NCBI GenBank assembly: GCA_964251675.1
Contig: CAXUKS010000019.1
Location: forward strand, 8,550-72,549
From: JANXMY01 sp964251675
Lineage (GTDB): Bacteria; Armatimonadota; Armatimonadia; Armatimonadales; Capsulimonadaceae
Length of the DNA: 64,000 bases
Direction: 5' to 3'
In this document: positions 52,139 through 60,842 of the stretch, one piece after another
Layout: each line of letters begins with the position of its first letter
How positions within the stretch are numbered: the stretch's first letter is position 1
Position numbers and translations under genes: made by a program
The notes under the pieces: model-generated
The model's database searches: none
Told to the model about the DNA's origin: nothing
The model's input: the letters and a program-made list of their open reading frames with translations, nothing else

Positions 52139-52371
52139 GAGGGGCGCAGACGCCGAACGTCCCTGCGGGACGCAGATGCCAATTACCGGAGCCAATTTCT
52201 TGTGTCCCGCAGGGACATTCAGCCGCAGACTCTTCAGCCATGTCTTTCAATACGTGGCTCTCGGGGGCGTGGCTCCAAGACAAGGCCCTTACCACGTCAG
52301 CAAAACTGAATGACCTTGCGGCAAGAGTGGCACAGGCAGGGTATTGTACCCGGCCTGTCGAACTATGGGCT

Positions 52372-53037
52372 ATGCCCGCCCCAAAACCTGTATTTGAGCC
52401 GCCCCGTGACTGGGAAGGGGTTTATGCCGCCTCCCCGGCATACCACTTCGGCGAGGAGCCGAGCCAGATTGCCCGCACCGCCGCTCGCTGGTTTGAGTCG
52501 TTTGGCGGCGAGGCAAGCGCCGCGCGCGTGCTGGATTTAGGAAGCGGCGAGGGGCGCGACACGGCGTTTCTGGCGGGCCTCGGATTTGCCGTAACGGCGC
52601 GGGACCATGCGCCGACGGGACTGGCAAAGACCCGCGCCCTGCTGGCCCGGCGCGGCATTTCCGAAAGCCATGTGGATCTGGCCCTCAGCGACGTGCGGGA
52701 CTATGCGTTCCCCGAAGCTCACTTTGACATCGCGCTGGCCGCCAATGTCTTTCAGTTCCTGCCGCCCGCCGAAGCCCCCTTCTTTTTGGAACGCTTGAAG
52801 GCCGCGACCAAACCCGGCGGCATCTGCGCCGTCGGCGTCTTCAGCCCGGCGATGGCGGGCTGGGGCGCGAGCGTCGGCGGCTTCTGGACACAGTCTGCCG
52901 ATGACCTGCTGGCCCGCTTCCCCCCCGAGGACGGCTGGCTGGCGCTGGACCGCACCGAATACTGGACCTACCGGGAAGCCGAGGCCATGATGGCGTCGTT
53001 TGCCTACGTCGTCGCTCATAAAGAAATGATCAAATGA
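52372..53037 (+). CDS. SAM-dependent methyltransferase
   Basis: About 221 residues from ATG 52372; the frame is open to 52240 but the extra residues are repeat-derived. Class I fold: VLDLGSGEGRDTAFLAGLG (motif I), VDLALSDVRDYAF (II), FDIALAANVFQFLPPAEAPFFLERLKAATKPGG (post-II). SAM binding is clear; substrate unknown. Overlaps the VOC gene by ATGA. Confidence 0.88.
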   Translation: MPAPKPVFEPPRDWEGVYAASPAYHFGEEPSQIARTAARWFESFGGEASAARVLDLGSGEGRDTAFLAGLGFAVTARDHAPTGLAKTRALLARRGISESHVDLALSDVRDYAFPEAHFDIALAANVFQFLPPAEAPFFLERLKAATKPGGICAVGVFSPAMAGWGASVGGFWTQSADDLLARFPPEDGWLALDRTEYWTYREAEAMMASFAYVVAHKEMIK

Positions 53038-53393
53038 CCGGACACCATCTGTATCTGCTCGCGCCCGGCGCGTCGCTCGAGGGCATCCGCCGCTTTTTTG
53101 CCGAAACGCTGGGGCTGGCCGAAGTGCAGAAGCCGGACAGCCTCGCCCATACCCCCGTGCTGTGGTTCTCTGCCGGGACCATCTTGCTGCACGTCGGCCA
53201 CCCCGCTGAGGGCATTATCGGCGACGGCCACACGGCACTCGCTACGGCCGATGTCGCCGCCGCCCGCGCCCGGTGCTTAGACATGGGCTACCACGTCGAT
53301 GACAGCGTCATCCCGATGGGCTACGACCGCTTTTATGTCCATGATCCCTGGGGCAATCAGTTCGAGATTTTGCCCGACACCTTACCGGGCTAG
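53034..53393 (+). CDS. VOC (glyoxalase/bleomycin-resistance fold) protein
   Basis: 119 residues. Paired beta-alpha-beta modules: IRRFFAETLGLAEVQKP...LWFSAGTILLHVG and HTALATADVAAARARCLDMGYHV...RFYVHDPWGNQFEIL, the last being the signature with metal-site Glu. Translationally coupled to the methyltransferase (4-nt overlap). Reaction unknown. Confidence 0.9.
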   Translation: MTGHHLYLLAPGASLEGIRRFFAETLGLAEVQKPDSLAHTPVLWFSAGTILLHVGHPAEGIIGDGHTALATADVAAARARCLDMGYHVDDSVIPMGYDRFYVHDPWGNQFEILPDTLPG

Positions 53394-53442
53394 GCGCTCA
53401 GGGAAAGAAGGAAATCCCCCGACGCACACGGAACTAACCTTT

Positions 53443-54435
53443 ATGGAAATCAATGAACAGGCGATTGGGGAGTTCAAGACAAACTTTGCCCGCGTGAAGG
53501 CTGAGGCGGGCAAAGTGATTGTCGGCAACGCGGACATCGTGGACGGCGTTCTCATCTGCCTGCTGTCCGGCGGGCACGCGCTGCTCGAAGGCGTGCCGGG
53601 GCTGGGGAAGACCCTGCTGGTCCGCACCCTGTCGCGGGTGCTGGACCTGTCATTCAACCGCGTGCAGTTCACCCCTGACCTGATGCCCGCCGACATCACG
53701 GGCACGAACATTTTGATGGAAGACGATTCGGGCCGCAAGATTTTCCAGTTTCAGCCCGGCCCCGTGTTCGCCAATATCGTGCTGGCCGATGAGATCAACC
53801 GGGCGACCCCGAAAACGCAGTCAGCGATGCTGGAAGCGATGCAGGAGCATTCGGTGACGGTGTCCGGCAAGCAGTACCTTTTGCAGGAGCCGTTCTTCGT
53901 GCTGGCGACCCAAAACCCGATTGAGATGGAAGGCACGTACCCCCTGCCCGAAGCCCAATTAGACCGCTTTCTCTTCAAGCTCATCGTGCCTTCCCCCACC
54001 CTGGCCGAGCTGTCGGCGATTGTGGAGCGGACGACCGGGGCGGAAACCGTGGAAGTGAGCAAAGTGCTGGACGGCCCGCAAATCCTCGCCATGCGGCAGG
54101 TGGCCCGCGAAGTGCCCATCGCCTCGCACGTCCGCGACTTCGCCGTCCGTGTGATTTTAGCGACCCACCCGCGCTCGGAAGTGGCCTCGCCGCTGGTCAA
54201 CCAGTATGTGCGCTTCGGGGCGTCCCCACGCGGGGCGCAGGCGCTGGTGCTGGCCGCGAAAATCCGGGCGCTCCTCGATGGCCGCTACAACGTTGCCTTT
54301 GACGACATCTCTTCCGTCGCCCCGGCGGCACTGCGTCACCGGCTGATCTTGAACTTTGAGGGCGAAGCGGAAGGCATCGGCGCGGACGCCATTGTGCGGG
54401 ATATTTTGACCCGCCTATCGGCGGCGTCCGGGTAA
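53443..54435 (+). CDS. MoxR-family AAA+ ATPase
   Basis: 330 residues from ATG 53443. Walker A GVPGLGKT, Walker B NIVLADEIN, sensor 1 FFVLATQNPIEMEGTYPLPEAQLDRF, and the C-terminal SPRGAQALVLAAKIRALLDGR lid, all typical of MoxR. These chaperones usually work with DUF58 and von Willebrand factor A proteins encoded next door; none is here. Confidence 0.93.
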   Translation: MEINEQAIGEFKTNFARVKAEAGKVIVGNADIVDGVLICLLSGGHALLEGVPGLGKTLLVRTLSRVLDLSFNRVQFTPDLMPADITGTNILMEDDSGRKIFQFQPGPVFANIVLADEINRATPKTQSAMLEAMQEHSVTVSGKQYLLQEPFFVLATQNPIEMEGTYPLPEAQLDRFLFKLIVPSPTLAELSAIVERTTGAETVEVSKVLDGPQILAMRQVAREVPIASHVRDFAVRVILATHPRSEVASPLVNQYVRFGASPRGAQALVLAAKIRALLDGRYNVAFDDISSVAPAALRHRLILNFEGEAEGIGADAIVRDILTRLSAASG

Positions 54436-54460
54436 GTGAACAGACCGCTGACGCACCAAA

Positions 54461-54494
54461 AACGCCCCGTCCGGCAGAAGCCGGGCGGGGCGTT
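54461..54494. terminator. Terminator after moxR
   Basis: AACGCCCCG(T)CCGGC pairs with GCCGG(G)CGGGGCGTT. Nearly identical in sequence and flank to the hairpin at 59690-59729. Confidence 0.75.
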
Positions 54495-54618
54495 CTCACG
54501 CTATGATTTGCGTCAATGCCCTTTGGCACCGATACCAGAGATGATCGGTTCCGGTCGTGACAGAACTGGAAACCCGTGAAACGGCCGCCGCCCAGCCACA
54601 TACCGTGCCTGTAACAGC

Positions 54619-54650
54619 AAAAAGCCTCACCCCATAGGTGAGGCTTTTTT
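54619..54650. terminator. Bidirectional hairpin terminator
   Basis: AAAAAGCCTCACC-CCATA-GGTGAGGCTTTTTT, isolated between moxR and the Pho-type array. No gene lies within 54436-54827. Confidence 0.8.
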
Positions 54651-54827
54651 GTGGCAGTAGAACGAGACATTGAACGTCACCAGTCGCTTCCAGACTAGTT
54701 TCAGCACGACTTCTACACAAGTCAATAAAAACAATATTCCCACCGAACATGACGCGAAATTACAAACTCTGCAGCAACGTCAGCCTTGATTTCGCAGGAG
54801 ATGAAAGCTTTCGTGTTCCGAAACGAA

Positions 54828-54882
54828 TTTAATCTTTTATTAACATCGATTTAATTCTGGCTTAATATGTCTAGGGTAATCT
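54828..54882 (+). promoter_or_regulatory. Pho-box-like array and promoter of the phosphoesterase operon
   Basis: Octamers TTTAATCT (54828), ATTAACAT (54839), TTTAATTC (54850) and CTTAATAT (54861) repeat with an exact 11-bp period (8 + 3). A TAATCT -10 starts at 54877, 16 bp after the start of the last repeat. The same count, period and distance occur at 62491-62545. This matches direct-repeat Pho boxes read by PhoB-type regulators in place of a -35. Confidence 0.65.
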
Positions 54883-54929
54883 GACTTTGCCGCTGTAAAA
54901 TTGCGGGAATTTACGAGGTGATCATTCTA

Positions 54930-56039
54930 ATGACCAGCCGCTGGGAAGAAATAGCCCGCTCCATACATGCTGATATTGACAAGGGTGCGTTTGTGCCAGG
55001 AGATCGCCTGCTCTCGGAAACGGAACTTGCGGCGCAGTGGGGGGTTTGCCGCATGACCGCTCATCGAGCGATGGTCGAGCTGCACCAAAAAGGCCTTGTC
55101 ATACGCAAGCGGCGTGTGGGAACGGTAGTGGCGGCAAAAAGCTGCGAGCGTCCAAAGATCGTGGCGATGCTGTTTTTTCACACCAACGACTTTCCGCAGG
55201 TGGAATATATCCAGGGCATACGGGCAGGTCTGCCCGATACCTGGGATTTGCTGTTCTGCGATACTCATAACGATCCAGCGTGCGAAGCCGATTACCTGCG
55301 CCGGATGCAGGTACAGGCGGATGCCATTATCTGCTATCCAACATGCGACCCGAACAATACACTTTTGCTTCAGCAAATTATCGCTGCGGGAAAGCCGGTG
55401 GTTTGTGTGGACCGTATTCCTGAAGGACTTTCTGCGGATGCCGTTATGACCGATAATTTTGGCTCCACGCGCACGGCGCTTCAATGCCTTCAGCAGCAGG
55501 GCCATCAGAAGATCGCATTTTTTGGCTACCAGGAATTAGAAGTCTCCTCCGTCCGTGAGCGGTATGACGCTTACCTGAAGACCCTGGACGAAGCGGCCCA
55601 TACTGACACCGCCCGGTGGTCGTGCTTCCTTCCCAAAGGCATGGGATATGACTTAGCTCACTTGATGCAGACCATTCATGAGGAGCTTTTCGCGCTTCTT
55701 CACGCCCCCGACCCACCGACCGCCGTTTTCTGCGAGGACGACTATATTATGGCTTCTGTCCTGGAAGCGTGTGAGCGCCAGGGGCTAAGAGTCCCGCACG
55801 ACATCGCAGTGCTGAGTTTTAATGACTGTCCGACATTTATCCCCCGTCTGACACGCGGCGTTCATCGCCTCGTGCAGCAGGCGCAGCCTATCGGACGCAT
55901 GGCTGCCGAGCGTCTGCGGGCGCGTGTGACCGGGGAAAACCAGCCGCCTTATGTTCACCGTGTCCCGGCGCTGTTTTACGCTGCCGCCGCCGACTCACCC
56001 TCAAATTCTCTGCCCGACACAGTCTGGAGTAACTTATGA
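54930..56039 (+). CDS. GntR-type regulator with LacI-like sensor domain
   Basis: 369 residues from ATG 54930, 9 nt after GAGGTG; a GTG in that site (54918) is also in frame. Winged helix of the GntR type (SRWEEIARSIHADIDKGAFVPGDRLLSETELAAQWGVCRMTAHRAMVEL), then a periplasmic-binding-protein-like domain (IVAMLFFHTND...VVCVDRIPEGLSADAVMTDNFGSTRTALQCL...AVFCEDDYIMASVLEACERQGLRVPHDIAVLSFND), as in AraR. It probably senses a sugar or related small ligand. First gene of a five-gene operon; its stop overlaps the next start (ATGA). Confidence 0.9.
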   Translation: MTSRWEEIARSIHADIDKGAFVPGDRLLSETELAAQWGVCRMTAHRAMVELHQKGLVIRKRRVGTVVAAKSCERPKIVAMLFFHTNDFPQVEYIQGIRAGLPDTWDLLFCDTHNDPACEADYLRRMQVQADAIICYPTCDPNNTLLLQQIIAAGKPVVCVDRIPEGLSADAVMTDNFGSTRTALQCLQQQGHQKIAFFGYQELEVSSVRERYDAYLKTLDEAAHTDTARWSCFLPKGMGYDLAHLMQTIHEELFALLHAPDPPTAVFCEDDYIMASVLEACERQGLRVPHDIAVLSFNDCPTFIPRLTRGVHRLVQQAQPIGRMAAERLRARVTGENQPPYVHRVPALFYAAAADSPSNSLPDTVWSNL

Positions 56040-56791
56040 AACGTAAAGGATTCACATTGATTGAGCTGCTCGTCGTGATCGCCATTATAGCGATTCTCGC
56101 GGCAATCCTCTTTCCCGTCTTTCAATCTGTGCGCGAAAACGCCCGGCGGACGGTCTGCACCAGCAATATGCGGCAGATTGGCCTCGCCGTCATCATGTAT
56201 ACGCAGGACTACAACGAAACTTATCCGCTGGGACGGGATGCGACTTCCGTAAATTACTGGTTCCAAATGGTGGAACCCTATATCAAAGCCGGGGCAACCA
56301 CCAACGACCGCACCAAAGGCCGCTCGATCTGGCTCTGCCCGGATTACTACGGCGCTTACCCGGACGGACGTGCGCCTTCGTCGGTGGCGGGGACGCCAAA
56401 CGATCAATTGGACCGTCCGATGACCTCCTACGCTTGCAACATCAATGTTATGGCGACCGCCGCGCCGTTCTCCCCAACGTTGGCCGCCGTCGATGCCCCT
56501 TCCAGCCTCATCATGATGGTAGAAAATCGCTATGCCACGCCCATTAGCAACGTGAGCGACAGCAGCTGTATTGGCGGAAATGCGAACGCCAACAACAGCG
56601 GCTATTGTCAGGGACGCGCTCGGCATAACGGCGGCGGAAATTACACGCTGGCTGACGGTCATGTCAAATACTTGAAAGCACCATCTAATTATTTGCAGGC
56701 AAGCCCCACGATTGCCTCCATTCATTACTGCGACACTCGTGGCAATGATGACGTGGTTTGGGCACAGCCTTTGAGCGGCTGTTCCCCTTAG
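56036..56791 (+). CDS. Pseudopilin (H-x9-DG) in phosphoesterase operon, copy 1
   Basis: 251 residues. GFTLIELLVVIAIIAILAAILFPVFQSVRENARRT, SNMRQIGLAVIMYTQDYNETYP and the terminal RHNGGGNYTLADGHVKYLK (H-x9-DG). Starts inside the stop of the regulator gene, and is followed 9 bp later by a metallophosphoesterase. Its N-terminal 35 residues are almost identical to those of the copy at 57947. Confidence 0.92.
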   Translation: MKRKGFTLIELLVVIAIIAILAAILFPVFQSVRENARRTVCTSNMRQIGLAVIMYTQDYNETYPLGRDATSVNYWFQMVEPYIKAGATTNDRTKGRSIWLCPDYYGAYPDGRAPSSVAGTPNDQLDRPMTSYACNINVMATAAPFSPTLAAVDAPSSLIMMVENRYATPISNVSDSSCIGGNANANNSGYCQGRARHNGGGNYTLADGHVKYLKAPSNYLQASPTIASIHYCDTRGNDDVVWAQPLSGCSP

Positions 56792-56800
56792 GAGAAAGCG

Positions 56801-57928
56801 ATGACCAAATTATCACGCCGGAATTTCATCGCAGCCGCAGCCGGGGTGGCATTGGGTATGGCCGGGGCGCAAGCAAGGGGCGCCGCCGTTCCTGCCGCCG
56901 ACTTTGAGTTCGTTCTGTTCGGAGACGTTCACTATGACAAACTCGCCCACCACGACATGACGTGGCTTGCCAGGGATCATCCGGGCGACGTGCATCAGGT
57001 GCAGAACTACAGCCGCATCACCCGTGAGGTCGTCCCTAGCCTTTACGAAGAGGCGAAAAGCGTCATCGCTGCTGCGCCGCGCCCGATGCCGTTCTCGGCC
57101 CATATCGGCGACCTCGTTGAGGGCCTCTGCGGAACACCAGAACTCGCGCGGCTCCAATGCACCGAAGCGCTTGGGCTGGTTCAGGGAACGCACCTGGGCA
57201 ATCCGATGCTGCTGACCAAAGGCAACCATGACATCACGGGGCCGGGCGCACAGGAAGCATTCGATACGATTCTGATGCCCGCGATGACTCCTCCCGAGAC
57301 GCGAGACCCGCATTCAGCCTCCTTCACCCGGCGGCAGGGAGACACATTGCTTCTCTTCTTCGACGCCTACAAGCCGAGCAGCCTGGAGTGGGCGGAGCAA
57401 ACTCTCAAACACCGGACTGAGCGTAACCTTATCTTCCTGACCCATCCGCCGGTGGTGCCCTACAATGCCCGTTCTAACTGGCACATTTTCGCCAAGCCCC
57501 AGGACAAAGCCCAGCGGCAGCGCCTGCTGACATTGCTGGGCGCCAATCGCGCCGTCGTCCTGACCGGCCACCTGCACAAGTACAGCACGGTCGTTCGTAA
57601 GACAGATGCCGGGCCGTTCGTGCAGCTCGCGCTGTGCAGTGTCATTCCCACCGCTGCGATGCAGCCCAGGGACATACGCATGGGGCTTGACCAGTACAGC
57701 CCTGAGCTGGTGGCGCTGGAGCCGCGCTTCTCCCCGAATACGCTGGCCGAGCGCCGCGCCCTGCTCCTCGCGGAGAAACCTTTCATCCGCCACTACGATT
57801 ACGCCGACGTCGCGGGCTACGCGATCCTTTCCGTTCAGGGGCCGAAGGTGCAGGCCACTCTGTACAACGGTCTCGGGAAACGTTTCTGGAAGACCATTGA
57901 CTTGACGGGGCTTCTTGCTGAAGCTTAA
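56801..57928 (+). CDS. Tat-exported metallophosphoesterase, copy 1
   Basis: 375 residues after TAGGAGA. Tat signal LSRRNFIAAAAGVALGMAGAQARG. Calcineurin-like core: FGDVHYD (D-x-H), HIGDLVEG (GD), KGNHDI (GNHD), LTHPPVVP and LTGHLHKY (GH-x-H), giving a two-metal site. Substrate not predictable; export and the Pho-type promoter suggest extracellular phosphoester scavenging. Confidence 0.9.
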   Translation: MTKLSRRNFIAAAAGVALGMAGAQARGAAVPAADFEFVLFGDVHYDKLAHHDMTWLARDHPGDVHQVQNYSRITREVVPSLYEEAKSVIAAAPRPMPFSAHIGDLVEGLCGTPELARLQCTEALGLVQGTHLGNPMLLTKGNHDITGPGAQEAFDTILMPAMTPPETRDPHSASFTRRQGDTLLLFFDAYKPSSLEWAEQTLKHRTERNLIFLTHPPVVPYNARSNWHIFAKPQDKAQRQRLLTLLGANRAVVLTGHLHKYSTVVRKTDAGPFVQLALCSVIPTAAMQPRDIRMGLDQYSPELVALEPRFSPNTLAERRALLLAEKPFIRHYDYADVAGYAILSVQGPKVQATLYNGLGKRFWKTIDLTGLLAEA

Positions 57929-57946
57929 GAATTGAAAGGTGTCACT

Positions 57947-58669
57947 ATGAAAGCACAATCTACCCTCAAACAAAGCCGCGCTTTCGGCTTTACCTTAATC
58001 GAGCTGCTCGTCGTGATCGCCATTATAGCGATTCTCGCGGCGATCCTTTTTCCCGTCTTTCAGTCCGTGCGCGAGAACGCCCGGCGCACTGGCTGCTTGT
58101 CCAACATGAAGCAGCTCGGCCTTGCCATCACACAGTATACGCAGGACTACGACGAGGCAGAAATGTGCTACGTAAACAGCACCAGCAACTACTGGCCGCA
58201 GCAACTCAGCCCGTATGTGAAGGCGCGGGCCGTCTGGCTTTGCCCGGACTTTCCGCAAGGGCTTGGGACGAGCCTGAACAGCTCCACTTACGGCACGAAC
58301 ATCAACATTATCAACAGCATCAACGGCGTGCCTCCCCCCTTGACACTGAGCGCCTACACGCGCCCCTCAGAAATTATGCTGATGGCAGATTCGGAGTGGT
58401 CCAATACAGGCTCTCCTGCAAAGCTCGCCGGCTGCAATGGATTTCAGGCAGGGTTTCTGAAGCTGTATTTCCCCCTAAATGGAGGCTTGGGAAGCGCGTC
58501 ATGCGCGGCTTATCTTGCCAATACAGATGGAGTTGATTTTCGCCATAGAAACGGCGCGAATGTGCTGTTCTTGGACACGCACGCGCACTGGATGCCGAAA
58601 AGTAAAATCATGCTGGTGGAAACTGACGCCAGCCATCCGGTAGACTTGTGGGGATATTGGAGCCTATGA
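57947..58669 (+). CDS. Pseudopilin in phosphoesterase operon, copy 2
   Basis: 240 residues from ATG 57947 behind GAAAGGTG. GFTLIELLVVIAIIAILAAILFPVFQSVRENARRT, SNMKQLGLAITQYTQDYDEAE and DFRHRNGANVLFLDTHAHWM near the end (variant of H-x9-DG). The last codons overlap the next gene's ATG. Confidence 0.92.
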   Translation: MKAQSTLKQSRAFGFTLIELLVVIAIIAILAAILFPVFQSVRENARRTGCLSNMKQLGLAITQYTQDYDEAEMCYVNSTSNYWPQQLSPYVKARAVWLCPDFPQGLGTSLNSSTYGTNINIINSINGVPPPLTLSAYTRPSEIMLMADSEWSNTGSPAKLAGCNGFQAGFLKLYFPLNGGLGSASCAAYLANTDGVDFRHRNGANVLFLDTHAHWMPKSKIMLVETDASHPVDLWGYWSL

Positions 58670-59595
58670 AACTGCAAGCAATTATGGCTGTCGTGTTTAT
58701 TATGGCGGCGCTGTATGCCGCTGCAAGCGCCGCGCCTGCGCCGCAGGCCACCGCCCCCAAAAACCCGGTGGTACGGATCGCGCTGGTGGCCGATCCGCAC
58801 GTCAACAACGCGCCGACCGGTGATGAGGCAAATTACAAAGCGCGTTTTCTGCGCGTGATTGCCGAAGTCAATGCGGCCCATGTCTCCCGAGTGCTTATTG
58901 CCGGAGACCTGACCCAGAACGGCAAGCCGGAACAATTCGCCGAATTTAAGGAATTGGTGAGGGGGTTTCAGGCACCGGTGAGTGTCGTGTGCGGCAACCA
59001 TGATGTCGGGCCGAAGATTGGCATCACCGACGCCAAGCCCGGCTCCGGGGTGACTGCGGAACGTGTCGCAAAGTATGAGGCCCTGTTCGGCAAATCGTTC
59101 TACACGCTAAACTGTGATGGAGTGCGGATTATCGGCATCAATTCGCCTATTCTAGGAAGTGGTTTACCGGTGGAGGCCCGTCAATGGGAGTTTTTAGAGC
59201 GTGAGTTGCTTCCATCCGCCTCGCCGGGCATACCGACTTTGCTGGTGACACATTATCCGCTTTATCTTGTCAGCCCGGAAGAGGCGGGCGGCACTTACTG
59301 GAATACTGAACCCGCGCCGCGTACACGGCTGCTTGGTCTTATCAAGAAAAGCGGGAACGTCCTTGCCGTGCTTTCCGGGCATCTGCATCGCCCGCTTGTC
59401 AGCAAAACATCAGCCGGCGTACTGCTTTACAGTTCGCCGCCGGTTTCTTTCGGACTGCCTGCGGGAAAGCAGCCGGAAGGATGGACGCTTGTGACAATCG
59501 CCCCGACAACAAATGTTATTCAAACCGAATTTCACGCCATTTCTCACCTCAGCGGGGCAGAAGCGCCGATAAAGCCTTCTCAGGATAAATCTTAA
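58666..59595 (+). CDS. Exported metallophosphoesterase, copy 2
   Basis: 309 residues from ATG 58666 (ATGA overlap, GGAG upstream). Ordinary signal peptide (AIMAVVFIMAALYAAASAAPA). Core motifs VADPHVN, AGDLTQNGK, CGNHDVG, VTHYPLYL, SGHLHRP of the calcineurin-like/CpdA-type family. Only distantly similar to the Tat-exported enzyme in the same operon, so not a simple tandem copy. Probably hydrolyses extracellular phosphodiesters or monoesters. Confidence 0.9.
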   Translation: MKLQAIMAVVFIMAALYAAASAAPAPQATAPKNPVVRIALVADPHVNNAPTGDEANYKARFLRVIAEVNAAHVSRVLIAGDLTQNGKPEQFAEFKELVRGFQAPVSVVCGNHDVGPKIGITDAKPGSGVTAERVAKYEALFGKSFYTLNCDGVRIIGINSPILGSGLPVEARQWEFLERELLPSASPGIPTLLVTHYPLYLVSPEEAGGTYWNTEPAPRTRLLGLIKKSGNVLAVLSGHLHRPLVSKTSAGVLLYSSPPVSFGLPAGKQPEGWTLVTIAPTTNVIQTEFHAISHLSGAEAPIKPSQDKS

Positions 59596-59689
59596 AAACC
59601 ACGCCCGGAGATGATGCTATCTTCTCCGGTTATAGACTAGTTCTGAGGACGAAAATGGCAGACGCCGCCCGTGAAAGATTTGAGAATGC

Positions 59690-59729
59690 AAAAAACGCCC
59701 CGCCCGGCAGAAGCCGGGCGGGGCGTTTT
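59690..59729. terminator. Bidirectional terminator
   Basis: AAAAAACGCCCCGCCCGGC-AGAA-GCCGGGCGGGGCGTTTT between the convergent phosphoesterase operon and the anti-sigma gene. Confidence 0.85.
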
Positions 59730-59745
59730 CGGAGTATCGCTTGTA

Positions 59746-60066
59746 TCAATGCCCTTTGGCGACCAGAAGCAGATGCAGCTTGTCGCGCAGGGCGGGGGGC
59801 ATAGCGGAGGCATTGACTTTCTGGCGCAGGGAGACAACCAGAGTCTGTTCAAATGTGAAGCGCCGCAGGCAGGGGCGGCAGATTTCCAGGTGACGCATCA
59901 CCACGGTTGCTTCCGCAGGTGAGAGCTGATGGTCCAGATACTCGTTCAGGCGCTTGACTGCTTCTTCGCACGAGTAAAAATCGGCCCCGCTCAGGCCCGC
60001 ACAGGCGTCTTCCGCGTTCTGCATTTTTCCCGCGTTCTGCGTGTTATCCATGGTCGGCTTGCCCAT
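59746..60066 (-). CDS. Zinc-finger anti-sigma factor
   Basis: About 106 residues. CEEAVKRLNEYLDHQLSPAEATVVMRHLEICRPCLRRF carries the H-x3-C-x2-C zinc motif of the ZAS/zf-HC2 anti-sigma family; no membrane helix, so a cytosolic, possibly redox-sensing form. I start at ATG 60066 behind CGGAGAAG; ATGs at 60087 and 60051 are alternatives. It overlaps the end of the ECF sigma gene by about 23 nt, its evident partner. Confidence 0.88.
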   Translation of the reverse strand: MGKPTMDNTQNAGKMQNAEDACAGLSGADFYSCEEAVKRLNEYLDHQLSPAEATVVMRHLEICRPCLRRFTFEQTLVVSLRQKVNASAMPPALRDKLHLLLVAKGH

Positions 60067-60784
60067 CGGCGCTTCTCCGCGCCCCATCCTGACTTGTGCT
60101 TTCGCTTTTCTCGCTCATGTCCACGTTCAAATACTCCCACAGCGCCCGCTGAAGCAGCTTGCGGCCTCGGGACAGGCGGGATCGGACGGTTCCCACCGGG
60201 ATTTCCAAAGTGTCCGCGATTTCCTGGTACGACAGCTCTTCCAGAGTCGCCAGCGCCACCGTGTCCCGAAACTCAATCGGCAGAGCCTGGATGGCCCGCG
60301 TGATCGTTTCGATGTCCAGCTTCTCTAGGACGGCCTTTTCCGGGTTTTCGGTTTCCGGATGGTCCCCACCGAGGCTGCCGACGCCGCCTTCGGTCAGACG
60401 GTTGTACAGATAGAAATCTTCCAGGCCGTCATACGAGATCGTTTCGCCCTGACGGGACTTGCGGCGGTAGTCGTTTAGAAAAACCGTGTTCATGATACGG
60501 AACAGCCACGCTTTGGCGTTGGTTCCCGGCTGATACTGGTAAAAAAACCGGTACGCCCGCAGGTAGGTGTCCTGCAGCAGGTCTTCGGCATCGTTGGCGT
60601 TGCCGGTCAGGCGCATCGCATTGCGGTAGAGCGCGTCCAGATGGGGGTTCATCTCGGACTCAAACAAAACCGGATCGGTCGGGGGCGGCGCGGGGGCGTC
60701 CAGAACCGCCTGCGTGCCGGGGGAAAGCCCCGAAGGCAGGTCGGCGGCGACGATCAAATTTGGTTGTGTGTCCGTTTCGGCCAT
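60044..60784 (-). CDS. ECF-type RNA polymerase sigma factor
   Basis: About 246 residues from ATG 60784 after TAGGAAA. Region 2: LYRNAMRLTGNANDAEDLLQDTYLRAYRFFYQYQPGTNAKAWLFRIMNTVFLNDYRRK. Region 4: IQALPIEFRDTVALATLEELSYQEIADTLEIPVGTVRSRLSRGRKLL. An acidic linker of about 50 residues separates them, and an extra about 45-residue N-terminus is present. This resembles RpoE/SigH-like ECF factors controlled by zinc-finger anti-sigma proteins. Confidence 0.94.
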   Translation of the reverse strand: MAETDTQPNLIVAADLPSGLSPGTQAVLDAPAPPPTDPVLFESEMNPHLDALYRNAMRLTGNANDAEDLLQDTYLRAYRFFYQYQPGTNAKAWLFRIMNTVFLNDYRRKSRQGETISYDGLEDFYLYNRLTEGGVGSLGGDHPETENPEKAVLEKLDIETITRAIQALPIEFRDTVALATLEELSYQEIADTLEIPVGTVRSRLSRGRKLLQRALWEYLNVDMSEKSESTSQDGARRSADGQADHG

Positions 60785-60842
60785 GCGGTTTCCTAGCATT
60801 TATTTCCGAGCGTTTCTAATCTGAAGAAAATCCAAAGAAGCA

